From assembly GCA_003707065.3 (NCBI GenBank), contig PPXM03000015.1:22976-86975 (forward strand): DNA of 64,000 nucleotides, read 5' to 3'. Below are positions 11,101 to 22,364 of the stretch, piece by piece. Each line of letters starts with the position of its first letter. Positions within the stretch are counted from its first letter, which is position 1. A program made the translations under genes and the position numbers. Source of the stretch: Trigonopsis variabilis (lineage: Eukaryota > Ascomycota > Trigonopsidomycetes > Trigonopsidales > Trigonopsidaceae). A model generated the notes under the pieces. That model did no database searches, was not told the DNA's origin, and saw nothing but the letters and a program-made list of their open reading frames with translations.

Positions 11101-12525
11101 ATGACAAGTAGTATTTTTGCAGATGATGAGAACGAGGATTTATATGAAAGTGAATTTGAGTTCGATCCTTCTGCAGATTCTCCGGATCAGAATGATACCC
11201 AACTTACAATTCCATACCTGGATGGGGGACCTGATGATGCAGCTGAGAGTAGAAAAGATGACCAAGATGACCAAGATGATGATATTAATGAGAAGAGGAG
11301 TACGTGGGTTTTTTATCAGATTGAATACATGCTCAGAAAGGTGTTAGAGGATCTCGATCATAGGCGCCAGCTCTCTCTTACCCTATTGACTCCAAGCTAT
11401 CGGGATAACCGGGCGAGTAAAATAACTTTCATTCGATTCCCTGGAAAATCGGACTCGGAGAGTTTAAAGTTCGCCCAGATGCTTGAAGTTCTTGAAATCA
11501 TCTATCATAACTTGAAAGAGGGCCACCTTATCAGTCTGAGAGACATTTATTACCGAAATGTGGAATTGTTTATATCTCAGAATACGATTGAGAACCTAGT
11601 TAAGATTCTTAGTCGATCATTTGGGGTTTCTCGTCTGGACTTGGGTGTTGTGGCTGCTCAGAAAGGACTTGCTTTTGGAGAATTCACCATTAATTTAAAA
11701 AGCGGTCGAGTGGTTGATATGTCTCTGATCAAAACGGGCATCCTTATACCTCATATGAGTGAGATCCATGCTATTGCGATGCCGAATATCAGGTATGTTC
11801 TCGTTCTAGAGAAAGAGGTAAGAGAACTCTAAATAAGAACCAAAGAATTAGCTAAGATATCTAGGCAGTCTTTCAGTCCCTCTGTTCTGTCAACTTTACC
11901 AAGTTTCAACATCGCATCGGCAAAGGAGTCATGTTAACGGTACCTTGTTTATATCTGCTGCTCAGTCTAATTCCAGGGTAAAGGATTCCCTGATTATACC
12001 ACTCAGGAGTTCTTACGATACCTTTCTTCCAAGTTTTCTTCCATTCCAATTTTTCTTGCGGTGGATGCTGATCCTTATGGACTTGAGATCTTTGTAACTT
12101 ACAAGTACGGCGCAGCCACATCCCATACCGGTGAGACAACAATAAGAGGGACTAGAAATGTGCGGTATCTTGGAGTATCACTTGAAGATTTCACGGGAAA
12201 CAACTGTTCAGCACCTGCGCTGACTGATGGAGGGGCTTCTTTGCCCTTGAAACCAACCGACCGGTCAAAGATCCTCAGGATGCTCTCAAGAGAGATAGCT
12301 CAGGACAGGGACATGGAAAAATGGAAATTTGAACTTCAGAGAATGATGGTTATTATGCGCAAGGCCGAGATGAACGTTTTGTCCTCCACTTCTTCTCGCA
12401 CACTTGAAACCACGAGCTCGAATAATGGTACATCCAGTAGCAGCGTGTATTGGGACAAGAGTATTGCTGGATATCTCTCCTCAAAGTTGGCGTCACAACT
12501 TCAATTTGATCCAGATGCATCTTAA
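11101..12525 (+). CDS. SPO11: Meiotic recombination endonuclease Spo11/Rec12
   Basis: Three exons (11101-11817, 11865-11939, 11977-12525) with introns of 47 and 37 nt give 446 residues. The 5Y-CAP domain carries the motif SLRDIYYRNVELF, with the presumed DNA-linked tyrosine at about residue 151. FGVSRLDLGVVAAQKGLAFG follows, and then the Toprim fold, with the acid of VLVLEKEAVF and the metal motif AVDADPYGLEI completed by the splices. Spo11 makes the double-strand breaks that start meiotic recombination, via a covalent 5' phosphotyrosine as in topoisomerase VI. The long acidic N-terminal extension (about 65 residues) and the Ser/Thr-rich C-terminal stretch before DKSIAGYLSSKLAS are less conserved. 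An intact SPO11 indicates selection for meiosis. Confidence 0.92.
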
Positions 12526-12615
12526 AAGTTGCTACGTATTTTGTCCATCTCCAACGTCCAAACTTCTCATATTTAACGACCACACAAAGTTTTCCACCAC
12601 TGCACCAGAAAGTTT

Positions 12616-13401
12616 TCACACTGTCCGACGCAGCGCTTCGAAAAAGAGTTTAGCCTGAGTCTTTGTCCCTGCTGCCATCTGGCTAACCACATGTTGCACT
12701 GCTTCTTCGGGAAGCTCTGCGATGGGCTGACCGGTTGAGAGTGCGAGAACTTCGAGCTGGCAAGCGCGCTCGAGATAATAAAGATCATCATAAGCCAAGG
12801 CACAAGATTCTCCGCAAACAATGACGCCATGGTTGCCTAGAAATGCAATGTCACTATTTCCCATGGCTCTCGCTATTCTCGCTCCTTCTTGATAATCCAA
12901 GGCGAAGCCATTGTAATTCTCATCTACACCTACTCGGCCATGAAATCTAAGTGAGTTCTGAGAGAGCTTTGTGTTCAAAGCACGTTTCTTGAGGACCGTC
13001 AGGCTTGTGGCATAGGGCATATGTGTATGGAGCACACAAGCCTTACCACATATATTATGTACAGCAGCATGAATGTTCAACGCTGTAGCTTCGGCGTCAT
13101 GTTTGCCGACAAGAATATTACCATCGGAATCTAAGAGGACAATGTCGTCGGCATAAACTTCGGACCAGAGCAATCCTTGAGGATTCAATAGGAAGCGATC
13201 GGGTCTCCCTGGTAAGACAATGCTAAAATGGTTGCAAACGCCTTCTCCCAGGTCGTGGCTTGCAGCTGCCCGCAATGCGACCGCCAAGTCTTCACGAAGT
13301 TGTGTGACCTCAGGACTATAATACAGACTTTCATCGTCCGAAGCACCTGATAACTTGATTTTATCTAGAGCTGTCGAAACTGTCTCCGTAATAGATGACA
13401 T
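12616..13401 (-). CDS. Class II aldolase/adducin-fold protein
   Basis: An intronless frame of 261 residues. It has the class II aldolase fold: GEGVCNHFSIVLPGRPDRFLL near residue 52, the metal-binding pair HTHMPYA and the later GNHGV loop. The acid of GKHDAEATALNIHAAVH fits the fuculose-aldolase type of site. Fungal members of this group are poorly characterised and act on unknown sugar phosphates or hydroxy acids, or have lost activity; the metal histidines seen here suggest an active metalloenzyme. No neighbouring sugar genes help to define the substrate. The gene converges on SPO11 with 90 bp between stops. Confidence 0.82.
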   Translation of the reverse strand: MSSITETVSTALDKIKLSGASDDESLYYSPEVTQLREDLAVALRAAASHDLGEGVCNHFSIVLPGRPDRFLLNPQGLLWSEVYADDIVLLDSDGNILVGKHDAEATALNIHAAVHNICGKACVLHTHMPYATSLTVLKKRALNTKLSQNSLRFHGRVGVDENYNGFALDYQEGARIARAMGNSDIAFLGNHGVIVCGESCALAYDDLYYLERACQLEVLALSTGQPIAELPEEAVQHVVSQMAAGTKTQAKLFFEALRRTV

Positions 13402-13572
13402 TGATGACGCTGAGTTTAATGAAGCTGATAGCGAGTCTTATCGGGCAACTCTTATCGTTACAGTGACGGGTAAGCAATTTCGAGACTCGCACCGATGAAC
13501 AAGTCGTTCTGGCCTACATGAGGTTAAAATGGTCATTAATGTCCCCTTTACAGCAGGATCTAGAACAAGGGA

Positions 13573-14955
13573 CTAGTTTACCTTTGGTTTCTTTCTCACA
13601 AAGTCATTACCTAAAACTCGAACCTCGTTTGAAGGCTCAACCTTCCGCTTCACTAGCAGGGTGTTCACCTGAGCAGGCTGCGTTCCACTCTCCCGTGGTC
13701 CTATTTTAGATTGGACCAATTCACCGTGAACGTTTCCACTTATCCAGGGTTTGAATGACTCTAAACTCCGAATGAAGTCCACGGTTGCATTTTTAGCCTT
13801 GTCTCTGGTAGAATAATCGGTCCTAAGTATTGATTCAAAGATCATGTTGATCTTTTTCGGCTCAAGGACATTGCCAATGTAGTTGATTCGTTCATCAGCA
13901 GATTCGGATTTAGTGTTGGTATCGTCAGCCCTCGATTGGCCACTGGTCTCTAAATGGTCCTGACAAGACTCGTTTGTCGATAAGTTGACCATCCCTTGGA
14001 CGCCAACTACTGCAGTTCTTTTTCCAAGAAGAAACTCCTGGTTCACTTGAATTTCATCCCAAAACCTTTCGACGGTCACTTTATGTTTGCCCAGCTTGTT
14101 AATTTGATCGATGAACCGAATCTTGGGGTCATCAGGAAATAATGGAATCAAATTGATAGCATGAAAAGTCTGTGGGTCCTGCCACTTCATCTGGCCATCA
14201 ATTATTTTATTCTGTAGCTGTACTTCCTCTTCACTTTCAGGAACAAAAATATCTCCCTGCCGCCAAACCAATCGGCCATCTTTTGGGCTAAGTTCCAATG
14301 TCTTCCTTTTACTTTCTCCAGGAATTTCAATCCGGGCTTTGGTCCTTGTCTTATCCATTATCTGACTACCCAGTTGATCAAGAATCTTCGTCCACCACCG
14401 AATCAGCTCAGAACCGCCCAAGACATGTTTGAGTCCATTATCTGCACTCAGTGGAAAAAGATATTGAGGTTCAGACCTTGCAAACAAGCAGATCTGTAGT
14501 TGACTATGGTACCCTAACTCATATGCAAGCAATTCTACCAGATATGTCATGAACGCTAAGGTAACCTGTCTTATAGGGACACGTCCATCATGTGCATCTA
14601 TCCCATAACCACTGGTATCTGCCTTACTCACAAAAAGGACTCCTCGCAGCCACTCAGTCCTGCCATCCTGAACTTGTCCTATCTTGTAGTGTTCTGTCTC
14701 CAACATGAATATATTCACCTTATCATAACTCAGAGTCATAAGGTGTCTTTCTTTATATGTCATAATTCCATTTCTACTTTTGCTCTTATCTGTCTTTTTG
14801 TTTTCTCGTCCCTTTTTTGAAGCGCCACCGCCATATAACGATCCTATTTTCTCTCCTTTGCCTCGAAGGTGGTTGACTTCAAACTTAAACTTCGGCAAAC
14901 ATTGCCTCAGGCGCTGATCAAAGTCGTCGATAAGGCTCTTCAGTTGGCGATCCAT
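13573..14955 (-). CDS. RTT109: Histone H3-K56 acetyltransferase Rtt109
   Basis: An intronless frame of 460 residues. It has the fungal Rtt109/p300-like HAT core: HLMTLSYDKVNIFMLETEHY, VLFVSKADTSGYG, a helix QVTLAFMTYLVELLAYEL, then LFARSEPQYLFPLSADN and GSELIRWWTKILDQL. These cover the substrate loop and acetyl-CoA site; the aspartate in SKADTSG matches the position known to be important in yeast. The C-terminal third (FWDEIQVNQEFLLGKRTAVVG) belongs to the same domain, followed by a basic tail (VKRKVEPSNEV, VRKKPKVN) that may be a nuclear signal. Rtt109 works with Vps75 or Asf1 to acetylate newly made H3 at K56 (and K9/K27) for replication-coupled assembly. Confidence 0.9.
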   Translation of the reverse strand: MDRQLKSLIDDFDQRLRQCLPKFKFEVNHLRGKGEKIGSLYGGGASKKGRENKKTDKSKSRNGIMTYKERHLMTLSYDKVNIFMLETEHYKIGQVQDGRTEWLRGVLFVSKADTSGYGIDAHDGRVPIRQVTLAFMTYLVELLAYELGYHSQLQICLFARSEPQYLFPLSADNGLKHVLGGSELIRWWTKILDQLGSQIMDKTRTKARIEIPGESKRKTLELSPKDGRLVWRQGDIFVPESEEEVQLQNKIIDGQMKWQDPQTFHAINLIPLFPDDPKIRFIDQINKLGKHKVTVERFWDEIQVNQEFLLGKRTAVVGVQGMVNLSTNESCQDHLETSGQSRADDTNTKSESADERINYIGNVLEPKKINMIFESILRTDYSTRDKAKNATVDFIRSLESFKPWISGNVHGELVQSKIGPRESGTQPAQVNTLLVKRKVEPSNEVRVLGNDFVRKKPKVN

Positions 14956-15012
14956 AGGTTAAAAATAACAGGCCTCCTGTCTCTTTTCAATTACGAACAA
15001 AAGAAAAAGTTC

Positions 15013-15020
15013 AAAAAAAA
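15013..15020 (-). terminator. RNA polymerase III terminator of tRNA-Gly
   Basis: Eight T residues on the minus strand begin one base past the tRNA 3' end, the standard oligo-T terminator for polymerase III. Confidence 0.75.
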
Positions 15021-15021
15021 C

Positions 15022-15092
15022 TGCGCCAGCCCGGAATCGAACCGGGGGCTCATCGATGGCAACGATGAATTTTACCACTAAACCACTGGCGC
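15022..15092 (-). tRNA. tRNA-Gly (anticodon GCC)
   Basis: A 71-nt intronless cloverleaf. The seven-base acceptor stem GCGCCAG pairs with CTGGCGC and is followed by discriminator A. The D arm contains GTGGTTTAGTGGTAAAA (A box), the anticodon stem CATCG/CGATG encloses TTGCCAT with anticodon GCC, and the T arm is CCCGGTTCGATTCCGGG (B box). An oligo-T terminator follows directly. It decodes GGC and GGU glycine codons. It sits between RTT109 and the decayed kinase gene. Confidence 0.95.
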
Positions 15093-15319
15093 TTGTTATT
15101 GTAAATAGCTTAGCAAATGTGCTACAGGAGGTGGTGTGATTAAATCAGCCACAAGAACCAAGCATGATTTTTTTTTACGGTGTTGTGCTACAAGCACAAT
15201 GCTGCTAAGGACAACAGTGATCGGTCATTATGGTATAAAGAACGAGAATGTAATTGATCCTGAAAACACTAACGGATCTTAGCTTGATCAGGTGACAGCT
15301 ACCCAGATGCTTCAACCAC

Positions 15320-17241
15320 TAGAAATTTCTTTTAAGATGGCTGTGTCCAATATATCAAGTATAGCTTTGTATACTCTATCGTTGGTATCCTTGTCTGGCT
15401 GGTGCTCAAACTCTCGTGTCACAACTTGAGCCCAATCGAGGATCACTGGCTCAAACTGACAAAAACATTCCCTGAAAGGATATGGCGAATAAGCTTCTTC
15501 GAGATGTTTGGGTAACTGGCAAACGCTGGAACCTGATAGCTGGGCCAGACTTGCTACAAGTGTACCTTCATCTCAGGCATCTCTGACAAAAGTCGAGGTA
15601 ACAGCTTATCGGATTTTTCGTCGTCAACCTTGACAGGCTTGCTATCTCTAAGTTCAAAACCTGAGACAAGCCATAGAAAAGCAAACAAAAAATGATTCCA
15701 TTTCCGACAACACAGGATATTCGCCTTCACCTAATACGAAGTGGGAAATAAAAGGCACTGTTCCATAGATCCGGGATGCGTGTCTAAACGATGATCGCCT
15801 AACAGCGTTATCAAGGTCATCAGAGTCCCTCTTTCCGTCATGAGATCATAAAGAATGTTTGCGAGACTAATGTCCCTATGTAGAAAGCCAATGCGGAAAA
15901 GATTCCTGTGGCCTTCTGGTTCGAGTTAAGCCTGTTTGTATGCTTATCTTTAACCGCGTCACGGAATGCCACCAAGATGTCCGCTACGTTTCTGGCAGAC
16001 ATCAAGACAGGCTCACCGGCGTACTTCGTCAAAAACCTTTCTGTCACCCATATCGACGGAGGCTTTTCAGCACCATTATTGGTGAATTTTCCTCCATGGT
16101 GGATATTACCTGGAGTCACATTATAGCCCCTCAAATTAGCGAGTGTACTGTCTGGCCTCCTCGGCATCAATTCCACTAAATGAGGAACGTTGCTGCGGAT
16201 CTTTTTTCTCATGATTTCTTTCAAGATCGTCCCTTCCGAGTAACGATCAGACAAGACCCAGCTATCTTTAACGATGAAGGTCCTTTTTTGCTCGTCGCGA
16301 GTCTCATAAACAGCATTACCGCGGCCAAAGCAGTCTTTAGACACCTTGAGAATCTTTACGGTTTCGACGGTAAGGGAATCAACGTGGCAGGAAGGCTCCA
16401 TAACCAAGTCATCTCGGATCCCTAGGCTGGATATGTCGCTAAGCTAAGCTGGATGGCGAACAGTGTCTTTATCAGGTCCTCTGTTTGTCCGAATGTCAAA
16501 TGTCGTGAAGGCATATATGCCAGATCTATCGAGCACGAAACATGAAGCATCGGTACTCGTCAGGCAAATGAAGAAGACATAGCTGCGCCTTTTATCGCAG
16601 TTGAAAACTTGAGTAGCCACTTCAGCAGCCTGTTCGAGAGCAGGCTCCTTTAGTGAACGCCGTTCCAGTTCAAAAATCACCAAAGGATCTTTCACTTGCA
16701 AGAGATCTGACGAAATACCGTCCAAAGGAATCACTGCCAAATCAAGCTCCCGCTGCCCAAATGGGCCACTTAGCCTTGCTCTTCTCTGGAGCCAGTATAA
16801 TGTTCCAGTATTTCTCGCCACTAGCGTCCATAAGCTGGGGTTAATAGCTGGGGTTATATTGGCTGCAGTTGTTTCATCAGGTTTTTCACATCAAAGATTG
16901 TTCTGATAGAACGTTGTTCAAGACAGTGGAGTCGACTCTAGGAGCGGCGGAGTTTTCATGAGGATGCAGTGTGCACAGAAATTCAGCAAACGAGCAACCA
17001 AACTTATAGGCTGTGCCAACAATGACATGTTTAAAGGCTTTGCGAGAATCACTGGCCTCGATAGTAGAGCTGACAGTTTTGTCGACAAGATCCCTTGTGA
17101 CACCCATAATATGGCGTTGTTGGTTGGGAGTGTAAGATGGTACCGCAGAATGCGGATTGGTCCTTGTAAAATGAAAATGAAAGCGTGTGAATTATAGTGG
17201 TTCATATCATGCTTTTTTGAACCACTGTCTGATGCGGACAT
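15320..17241 (-). pseudogene. Decayed FunK1-family protein kinase
   Basis: Fragments of a FunK1 kinase follow one another in the right order but in different frames and with stops: MGVTRDLVDKTVSSTIEA... (16886-17107), a middle block ELDLAVIPLDGISS... (16444-16821), the N-lobe RTFIVKDSWVLSDRYSEGTI (15838-16407), then LHRDISLANILYDL, a frameshift, DDLDNAV and YPVLSEMESFFVC. The intron that should precede the catalytic loop has lost its donor: AAAG|ATAAG replaces the GTAAG at the same place in the intact copy at 50.2-52.0 kb, while its TTAAC branch and CAG acceptor remain. At least three frame changes are needed, so the gene is dead. The two copies align along their length but are strongly diverged, so they are old paralogues. 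Confidence 0.82.
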
Positions 17242-17455
17242 GACTTGAAACGAAGAAGCGGGCGCGCCCTTATTGTGAAGCTATGCGGCTGCAATGTAGC
17301 CAGATTTATTCTGATAGTGATATTCTTATGATTTCATTTGCTCGTAAGTGCCTCAGTTCAGATTGCTACATTTGTCCAGTCGCTCTCTACTCGACCATCG
17401 CTATTCGTAGCAACGAAGTGACCTTGCTTGGCCGGTCAGTCCCATCGATTCGAGG

Positions 17456-18842
17456 ATGAAAGACAGCACAGTTTGGTCTCCTGGAGATACAATCCATGAT
17501 GTCGGCGAATCGTTAGGATTATCCAATATCCCCGAGGAAGCAGCCAAAGCGTTGGCTATGGATGTGGAGTATCGCATTCACGAAGTTGTCGAACAAGCCA
17601 TAAAGTTCATGCGGCATTCCAAACGATCGACTCTTCAAACAGAAGATATATCGGAAGCACTACGGGTGTTGAACGTCGAGGTATGATATTCAAATGACTT
17701 TACTAAGGATGTAGCCTTTATATGGCTATGATAGCCCTCGTCCCGTCAGGTATCGGGAAACTGTCACGGCGGCAGGACAACATGTCTACTCATTGGATGA
17801 TGATGAAGTCGATTTTGAAAAGATAATCAATACGCCTTTACCCAAGATCCCAAAGGAGGTCAGCTTTTCAGCTCATTGGCTTGCCGTAGAAGGTGTGCAA
17901 CCCCAGATTCCTCAGAATCCAACGGCTGATGAAGTCGAAGCTCTCCCTTCAGCAATAAGAGGTTCGTCTATCAATAAATCCGCAATGGCGGCTGGGAACG
18001 GAGAGGTCCAAGTGAGACCTCTGGTCAAACATGTTCTTTCCAAGGAGCTACAGCTTTATTTCGACCGAATCGTGCGCGCTCTTTCCGACGACAGCGGAAC
18101 TGCAGATGCTGCATTAAGAACGGCTGCCTTAAATAGTCTTAGGCATGATCCTGGCTTGCACCAACTCGTTCCTTACTTTGTTCAGCTGGTGGCCGATAAA
18201 GTCACTCATAACCTACACAATGTACCTCTTTTATTCACAATGTTGGAGACAATCCACGCCCTTCTTTTGAATGAATCCATCTTCATCGAGCCTTACATTC
18301 ACGCCTTTGTTCCGCCGGTATTAACTCTGCTTTTGGGCCGGAACTTGGGAGATCCGGCTACTGCTGACAAGGAGATCGTCGATTTGCGCGACTTTAGTGC
18401 CTCTCTGCTCAAGTATATCTGCGAGCGCTACGGCCAGGTTTACCACAGCCTGCGCCCTCGAGTGACTCGCACCTTGCTCAAGGCCTTTTTAGATCCTAAA
18501 CGGACCCCAGGAACCCATTACGGTGCTCTGATTGGGCTCGAGACAATGGGACCCGAAGTAGTACGTACCATTGTCGTTCCCAACTTGGCCACTTGGGTGC
18601 CTAGCGCGGTGACCAATCTCCCGGAACCTGAGCGAATCTGGCTGTTTCAAACTATTGGCAGAATAGTCTCGACTATTGTAAATGACTCGCCCATCGATGA
18701 AAATCCAAAACCACTGACTGATGAAGAACGACAGAGGATTGATGAGGGCCTTGGAGCTCCAGACGTGACTAAATTTCTTCTAGAAGAGAAAAATGGCCTC
18801 GCTGCTGCGCATGATATTCTGTCTAATCGAGAAAAACTGTAA
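17456..18842 (+). CDS. TAF6: TFIID/SAGA subunit TAF6
   Basis: Two exons, 17456-17680 and 17715-18842, around a 34-nt intron, among the shortest here, give 450 residues. The N-terminus is the histone fold that pairs with TAF9 ([20 protein letters not shown], then [18 protein letters not shown]). The splice gives [20 protein letters not shown] and then the TAF6 linker signature [20 protein letters not shown]. The rest is the HEAT-repeat domain ([54 protein letters not shown]), which scaffolds TFIID lobes. The family is unmistakable and the length normal. TAF11, another TFIID subunit, lies 10 kb away. Confidence 0.94.
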
Positions 18843-19378
18843 ATTATGTATGATATGATGTTCCTTTATACCAATGTTTAAAGATATGGCTCACGTCCAA
18901 TAAATTTAACTGACTCTACTTGCGCCCAGGATCTGCGTATACAGTCGCCACAACCTGACAAGACAAGCCATTTAAATCTTGCCTTGCACTTTTCTAATTT
19001 GTTCTCGCGTTTTATTTAAAAATATAAACTGTTCATCACTTGCGTCATTCCGTATGGCCCCGGTGTATCATTACTACCGTTCGATGAATTCTTCGTTGGG
19101 AGAAAACCCGGCTGGGGTTGCCTCAGTACCAACAATCTTTAGCTGCGGACGGACCGTTGCTATCCAAGATCCCAAAGTTCTCCCAAGACATTCCTCACCA
19201 TCTTGTCTATCGGCTACGAATCTCTTAGGAACGTTGATTTGAAGTTGTTTTCATTGATCCTTACACCTTATCAACTGGATTATCTGTACGACAGCGATAA
19301 ATCGCTGTGTTCTCTAGAGTGGCACTATTGAGGTCTCTCAGTTCAGTGAGCATTTTGATCTCTGGGATTAGCAGTTCG
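18843..19378. other. Intergenic region upstream of GPD1
   Basis: Contains the TAF6 3' flank and GPD1 promoter. A TATA-like TTTAAAAATATAAA stretch lies near 19014-19027. Small frames here and an 87-codon plus frame at 18979 show no similarity. Confidence 0.4.
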
Positions 19379-20611
19379 ATGGCTACGCCGTATTCTGTTG
19401 CAGCACGACGTTTATCATTACTGGCTGGTTCTTTCAGCATGCAAGGGACTATGGGCCAAACAAAGCACCGGGTGACAGTCATTGGCTCCGGGAATTGGTG
19501 AGTTTGAAGATGGGCATGTGATCTAACGTCGAGGGGTTCAGTGATCGCGAAAATCGCGGCCGAAAACGCGGAAGAGTTGGGTGAATTTGATAGAGAAGTA
19601 CGCATGTGGGTCTACCAAGAACAAGTCGATGGGAAGAATCTCACCGATATTATCAATTCGCAGCATGAAAATGTTAAATACCTGCCTGGGGTGAAGTTAC
19701 CAGAGAATCTGGTTGCCGTTCCTGATCTGAAGGCAGCCGTGGAAGGGTCGAATCTTTGGGTGTTTAATATCCCTCACCAGTTCATGGGTCGGGTGTGTGC
19801 CCAGCTCAAAGATTCAGTCACGCCCAATGTTCGAGCAATTTCATGCATCAAGGGTGTCCAGGTGTCGGATAGTACAATTGAATTGCCATGCGACTTTATT
19901 GCTAATCAACTGGGCATTCCGTGTGGTGTTCTCTCAGGCGCGAATCTTGCGCCTGAAATTGCGGCCAAAAAATGGTCTGAAACCACAATCGCTTATCACC
20001 GAGAACAAGAGGCCGCTCGAAAATCTCCCCGGTGCAGGTTGGGTCCTGAGCTATTCATCGATTCCGACCCAGTAAACGCAAACACCTGGCGAAATCTTTT
20101 CCATCGCCCTTACTTTCATGTTCAAGTCACTGATGATATCTATGGCGCCAGTCTCGGAGGTGCACTAAAGAACGTCGTTGCCATTGGAGCCGGCTTTGTT
20201 GAAGGACGAGGATGGGGGAATAACGCCATCTCGGCCATGATGCGCCGGGGCATGGTTGAAATGGTAAAATTCAGCAAGATGTTCTTCCCCAAGTCTCGTC
20301 TGGAAACTTTAACCTGCGAATCATGTGGAGTGGCTGATCTAATCACCTCATGTCTTGGTGGGCGGAATCATCGAATTGGCGTTGCCGTGGCCGAGAGCGG
20401 CCGCCCGTTTGCTGAACTCGAAGCCGAACTGTTGAATGGTCAGAGCGCCCAGGGAACCTTGACTGCTCGCGAGATCCACGGATTCTTGACCGCCAGAGAT
20501 GTGGCCAGCGAGTTTCCTCTCTTTGAACTCGTCTACAGAGTCCTCTATGAGGGGGAAAATATCGATGATATTCCTACCATCCTGCAGCATGACCCTGATG
20601 CAGATCTATAG
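19379..20611 (+). CDS. GPD1: Glycerol-3-phosphate dehydrogenase (NAD+)
   Basis: Two exons, 19379-19497 and 19534-20611, around a 36-nt intron with a CTAAC branch, give 398 residues. The splice restores the dinucleotide-binding motif VTVIGSGNWGSVIAK. The body has NIPHQFMGRVC, the lysine motif SCIKGVQ, SGANLAPEIA and the catalytic region VHVQVTDD...GALKNVVAIGAGFVEGRGWGNN. The enzyme reduces dihydroxyacetone phosphate to glycerol-3-phosphate for lipids, redox balance and osmotic glycerol. The N-terminal extension (MATPYSVAARRLSLLAGSF) is not a perfect PTS2 as found in yeast Gpd1; it could be a weak mitochondrial signal. A second in-frame ATG (MQGTMGQTKHR) could make a cytosolic form. The start is the first ATG in frame. 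Confidence 0.93.
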
Positions 20612-20702
20612 ACAAGTATGACTTTATGCCCCTCCTAGAAACGCGTTCTTTCATTCCTGTTATGTGTCTAATTCAATTGAGCAAAATATCTTCTAAGCTC
20701 TT

Positions 20703-21506
20703 TTATTTGTTCTCGTTTACCATACCCATCTGACCATTGCCAATATTCGTTTTTATGAAGGAGCGTAGCGCCGAAAAAGTCGTGCTTGCAGATGTAGACG
20801 AGGGTTCATTAGTTAACGATGCAGTGTGGGAGAGAACGGTTTGAAATCGTTTGGTCTCCTCAGTAACAAGGAGTTCCTTTGTTTTCGATCTCATGGGACG
20901 AGAACGGCTCACGACGAAGTCTAAAGACTGGTTACCGTCCTTGTCTTCTGACCTCTTCTGCACTGTATATAATTGCTGGCACAACTGCAAGATTTTAACT
21001 TCCGGCCGATCGCCAAGTCCCGCCGCTAACATTTTCTTTGATCTTCCCTTTGGTAACTTAGGCATAACTACCTTTCTTCTAAATGAGGATTGACCCAAAC
21101 TCGTAGGCTTAAACTTCACTTCTGAGCGTTGAGATTTTATGATTTTCTTCTTGATCACATCAGAACTGTCCATATCCACATCCATAGCCGTATCAGATCC
21201 CTCCTCGATATCCTCATAATCACTTTCTACTGCCGGAAGGGCATCAAGAAGCGTCTGGAGAGTCCCACTTTTGAACGACTGGCGATCATTTTTCCTCCTT
21301 CGTTTCAAAGATGATTTCGATACTTTAGGAGCTAGTGCCTGCTGAGTCTCGCTCAATTTCGTCAGCAGCTTTCGTCGCTTTTGTTGTCGCTTCTCTACCT
21401 TTGAGAGTTTACCAGCCGACGTACTCAAAGCTGGATCGTCTTTGAAAACAGTAGCACGAGAACCAACCTTCGACTTAGTAAGTTAACTAACCATATGACG
21501 TACCAT
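20703..21506 (-). CDS. SLX9: Ribosome biogenesis protein Slx9-like
   Basis: The main exon runs 21473-20703. Its frame has no ATG at the 5' end, so the start is inferred as a bare ATG at 21506-21504 joined by a 30-nt GTACGT...TAAG intron, giving MSKVGSRATVFKDDPALSTS and about 257 residues. Thirty nucleotides would be unusually short, so the start is uncertain. The protein has the Slx9/FAM207 layout: basic N-terminus (KLSKVEKRQQKRRKLLTKL), an acidic middle, a basic central block (KLPKGRSKKMLAAGLGDRPE) and a C-terminal helix after RFQTVLSHTASL (FSALRSFIKTNI) resembling the Slx9 end. Slx9 acts in 40S pre-ribosome maturation and export. Confidence 0.6.
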
Positions 21507-21672
21507 AGCACGTAAAATACAATAACCGTAAGAACAAGAACAGAGAAGCAAAGATCTAGCGATTGATGCACGAAAAGAAAAAAAAGTCCTGATGGTCCCA
21601 ACGTAGTTGCCAGGACAACCGCGTCGTTAATTTTCATTGCCCGATGATTTCTACAGACCCATTCTATCATCG

Positions 21673-22281
21673 ATGCTTCGCTTTCCGACATTATCAACTA
21701 TCTCGCGTCCCCTCTTTTCATCACCGTGCGTTCGAATCAGCCCCAGACTTGGAATCTTTTCTTCTCAATTGTCGCTGGGTTTAGGGATTGGCGGACGGAG
21801 ACTGGTTCAGACCAGCACCCCACAAGCAAAATTGGGCTGGAATGAGTTCCTTAAGTTACGCCAGAGTCGACGCAAGGCGCAGTTTGTTTTTTCAGTTATT
21901 TGTGGTATGGTAGGCCCACTGATTTGTTACGGCTATGTCAGTAATATCGAGTTTGACTTGTCTCAGACATTCTTTGGTCTAGATATGATGCAATGTGCTA
22001 TTATCGCTTTTATTGGAGTTGCTGCGCTATCTTCTCTGGCAGGGCCTACTATTGGCAACAAATGGTTTCTGCTTACCCACCGCAAAGTGGCTTCTCAATT
22101 TCTGATTCGCGAGAGCGAATTCTTGGCACATATCAAGAAGAACAGAGTCGATCCTTCGTCGCAGTCGTTTTCGAATCCTGTTCCAGATTACTACGGTGAA
22201 AAAATTGGGTCTCTCAAAGACTATCGCCAGTGGCTACGAGACTGTGCCACCTACCGAAGGAAGACCAAGAACTTTCTTTAG
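21673..22281 (+). CDS. PAM17: Presequence translocase motor subunit Pam17
   Basis: Intronless; 202 residues from the ATG at 21673. A presequence (MLRFPTLSTISRPLFSSPCV) is followed by the Pam17 core: LGWNEFLKLRQSRRKAQ, two hydrophobic helices (VFSVICGMVGPLICYGYV and MMQCAIIAFIGVAALSSLAG), and the diagnostic C-terminal block HIKKNRVDPSSQSFSNPVPD then YYGEKIGSLKDYRQWLRDC. Pam17 helps assemble the Tim44-Hsp70 import motor at TIM23 on the matrix side. It is convergent with CCP1. Confidence 0.94.
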   Translation: MLRFPTLSTISRPLFSSPCVRISPRLGIFSSQLSLGLGIGGRRLVQTSTPQAKLGWNEFLKLRQSRRKAQFVFSVICGMVGPLICYGYVSNIEFDLSQTFFGLDMMQCAIIAFIGVAALSSLAGPTIGNKWFLLTHRKVASQFLIRESEFLAHIKKNRVDPSSQSFSNPVPDYYGEKIGSLKDYRQWLRDCATYRRKTKNFL

Positions 22282-22364
22282 AAAAAATTGATATTGTATA
22301 TATTCCACAAATCGAGGCTTTGCAAACAAAAGTATTGCTGCTTCAACCCCCCAGTAGTGCATTA

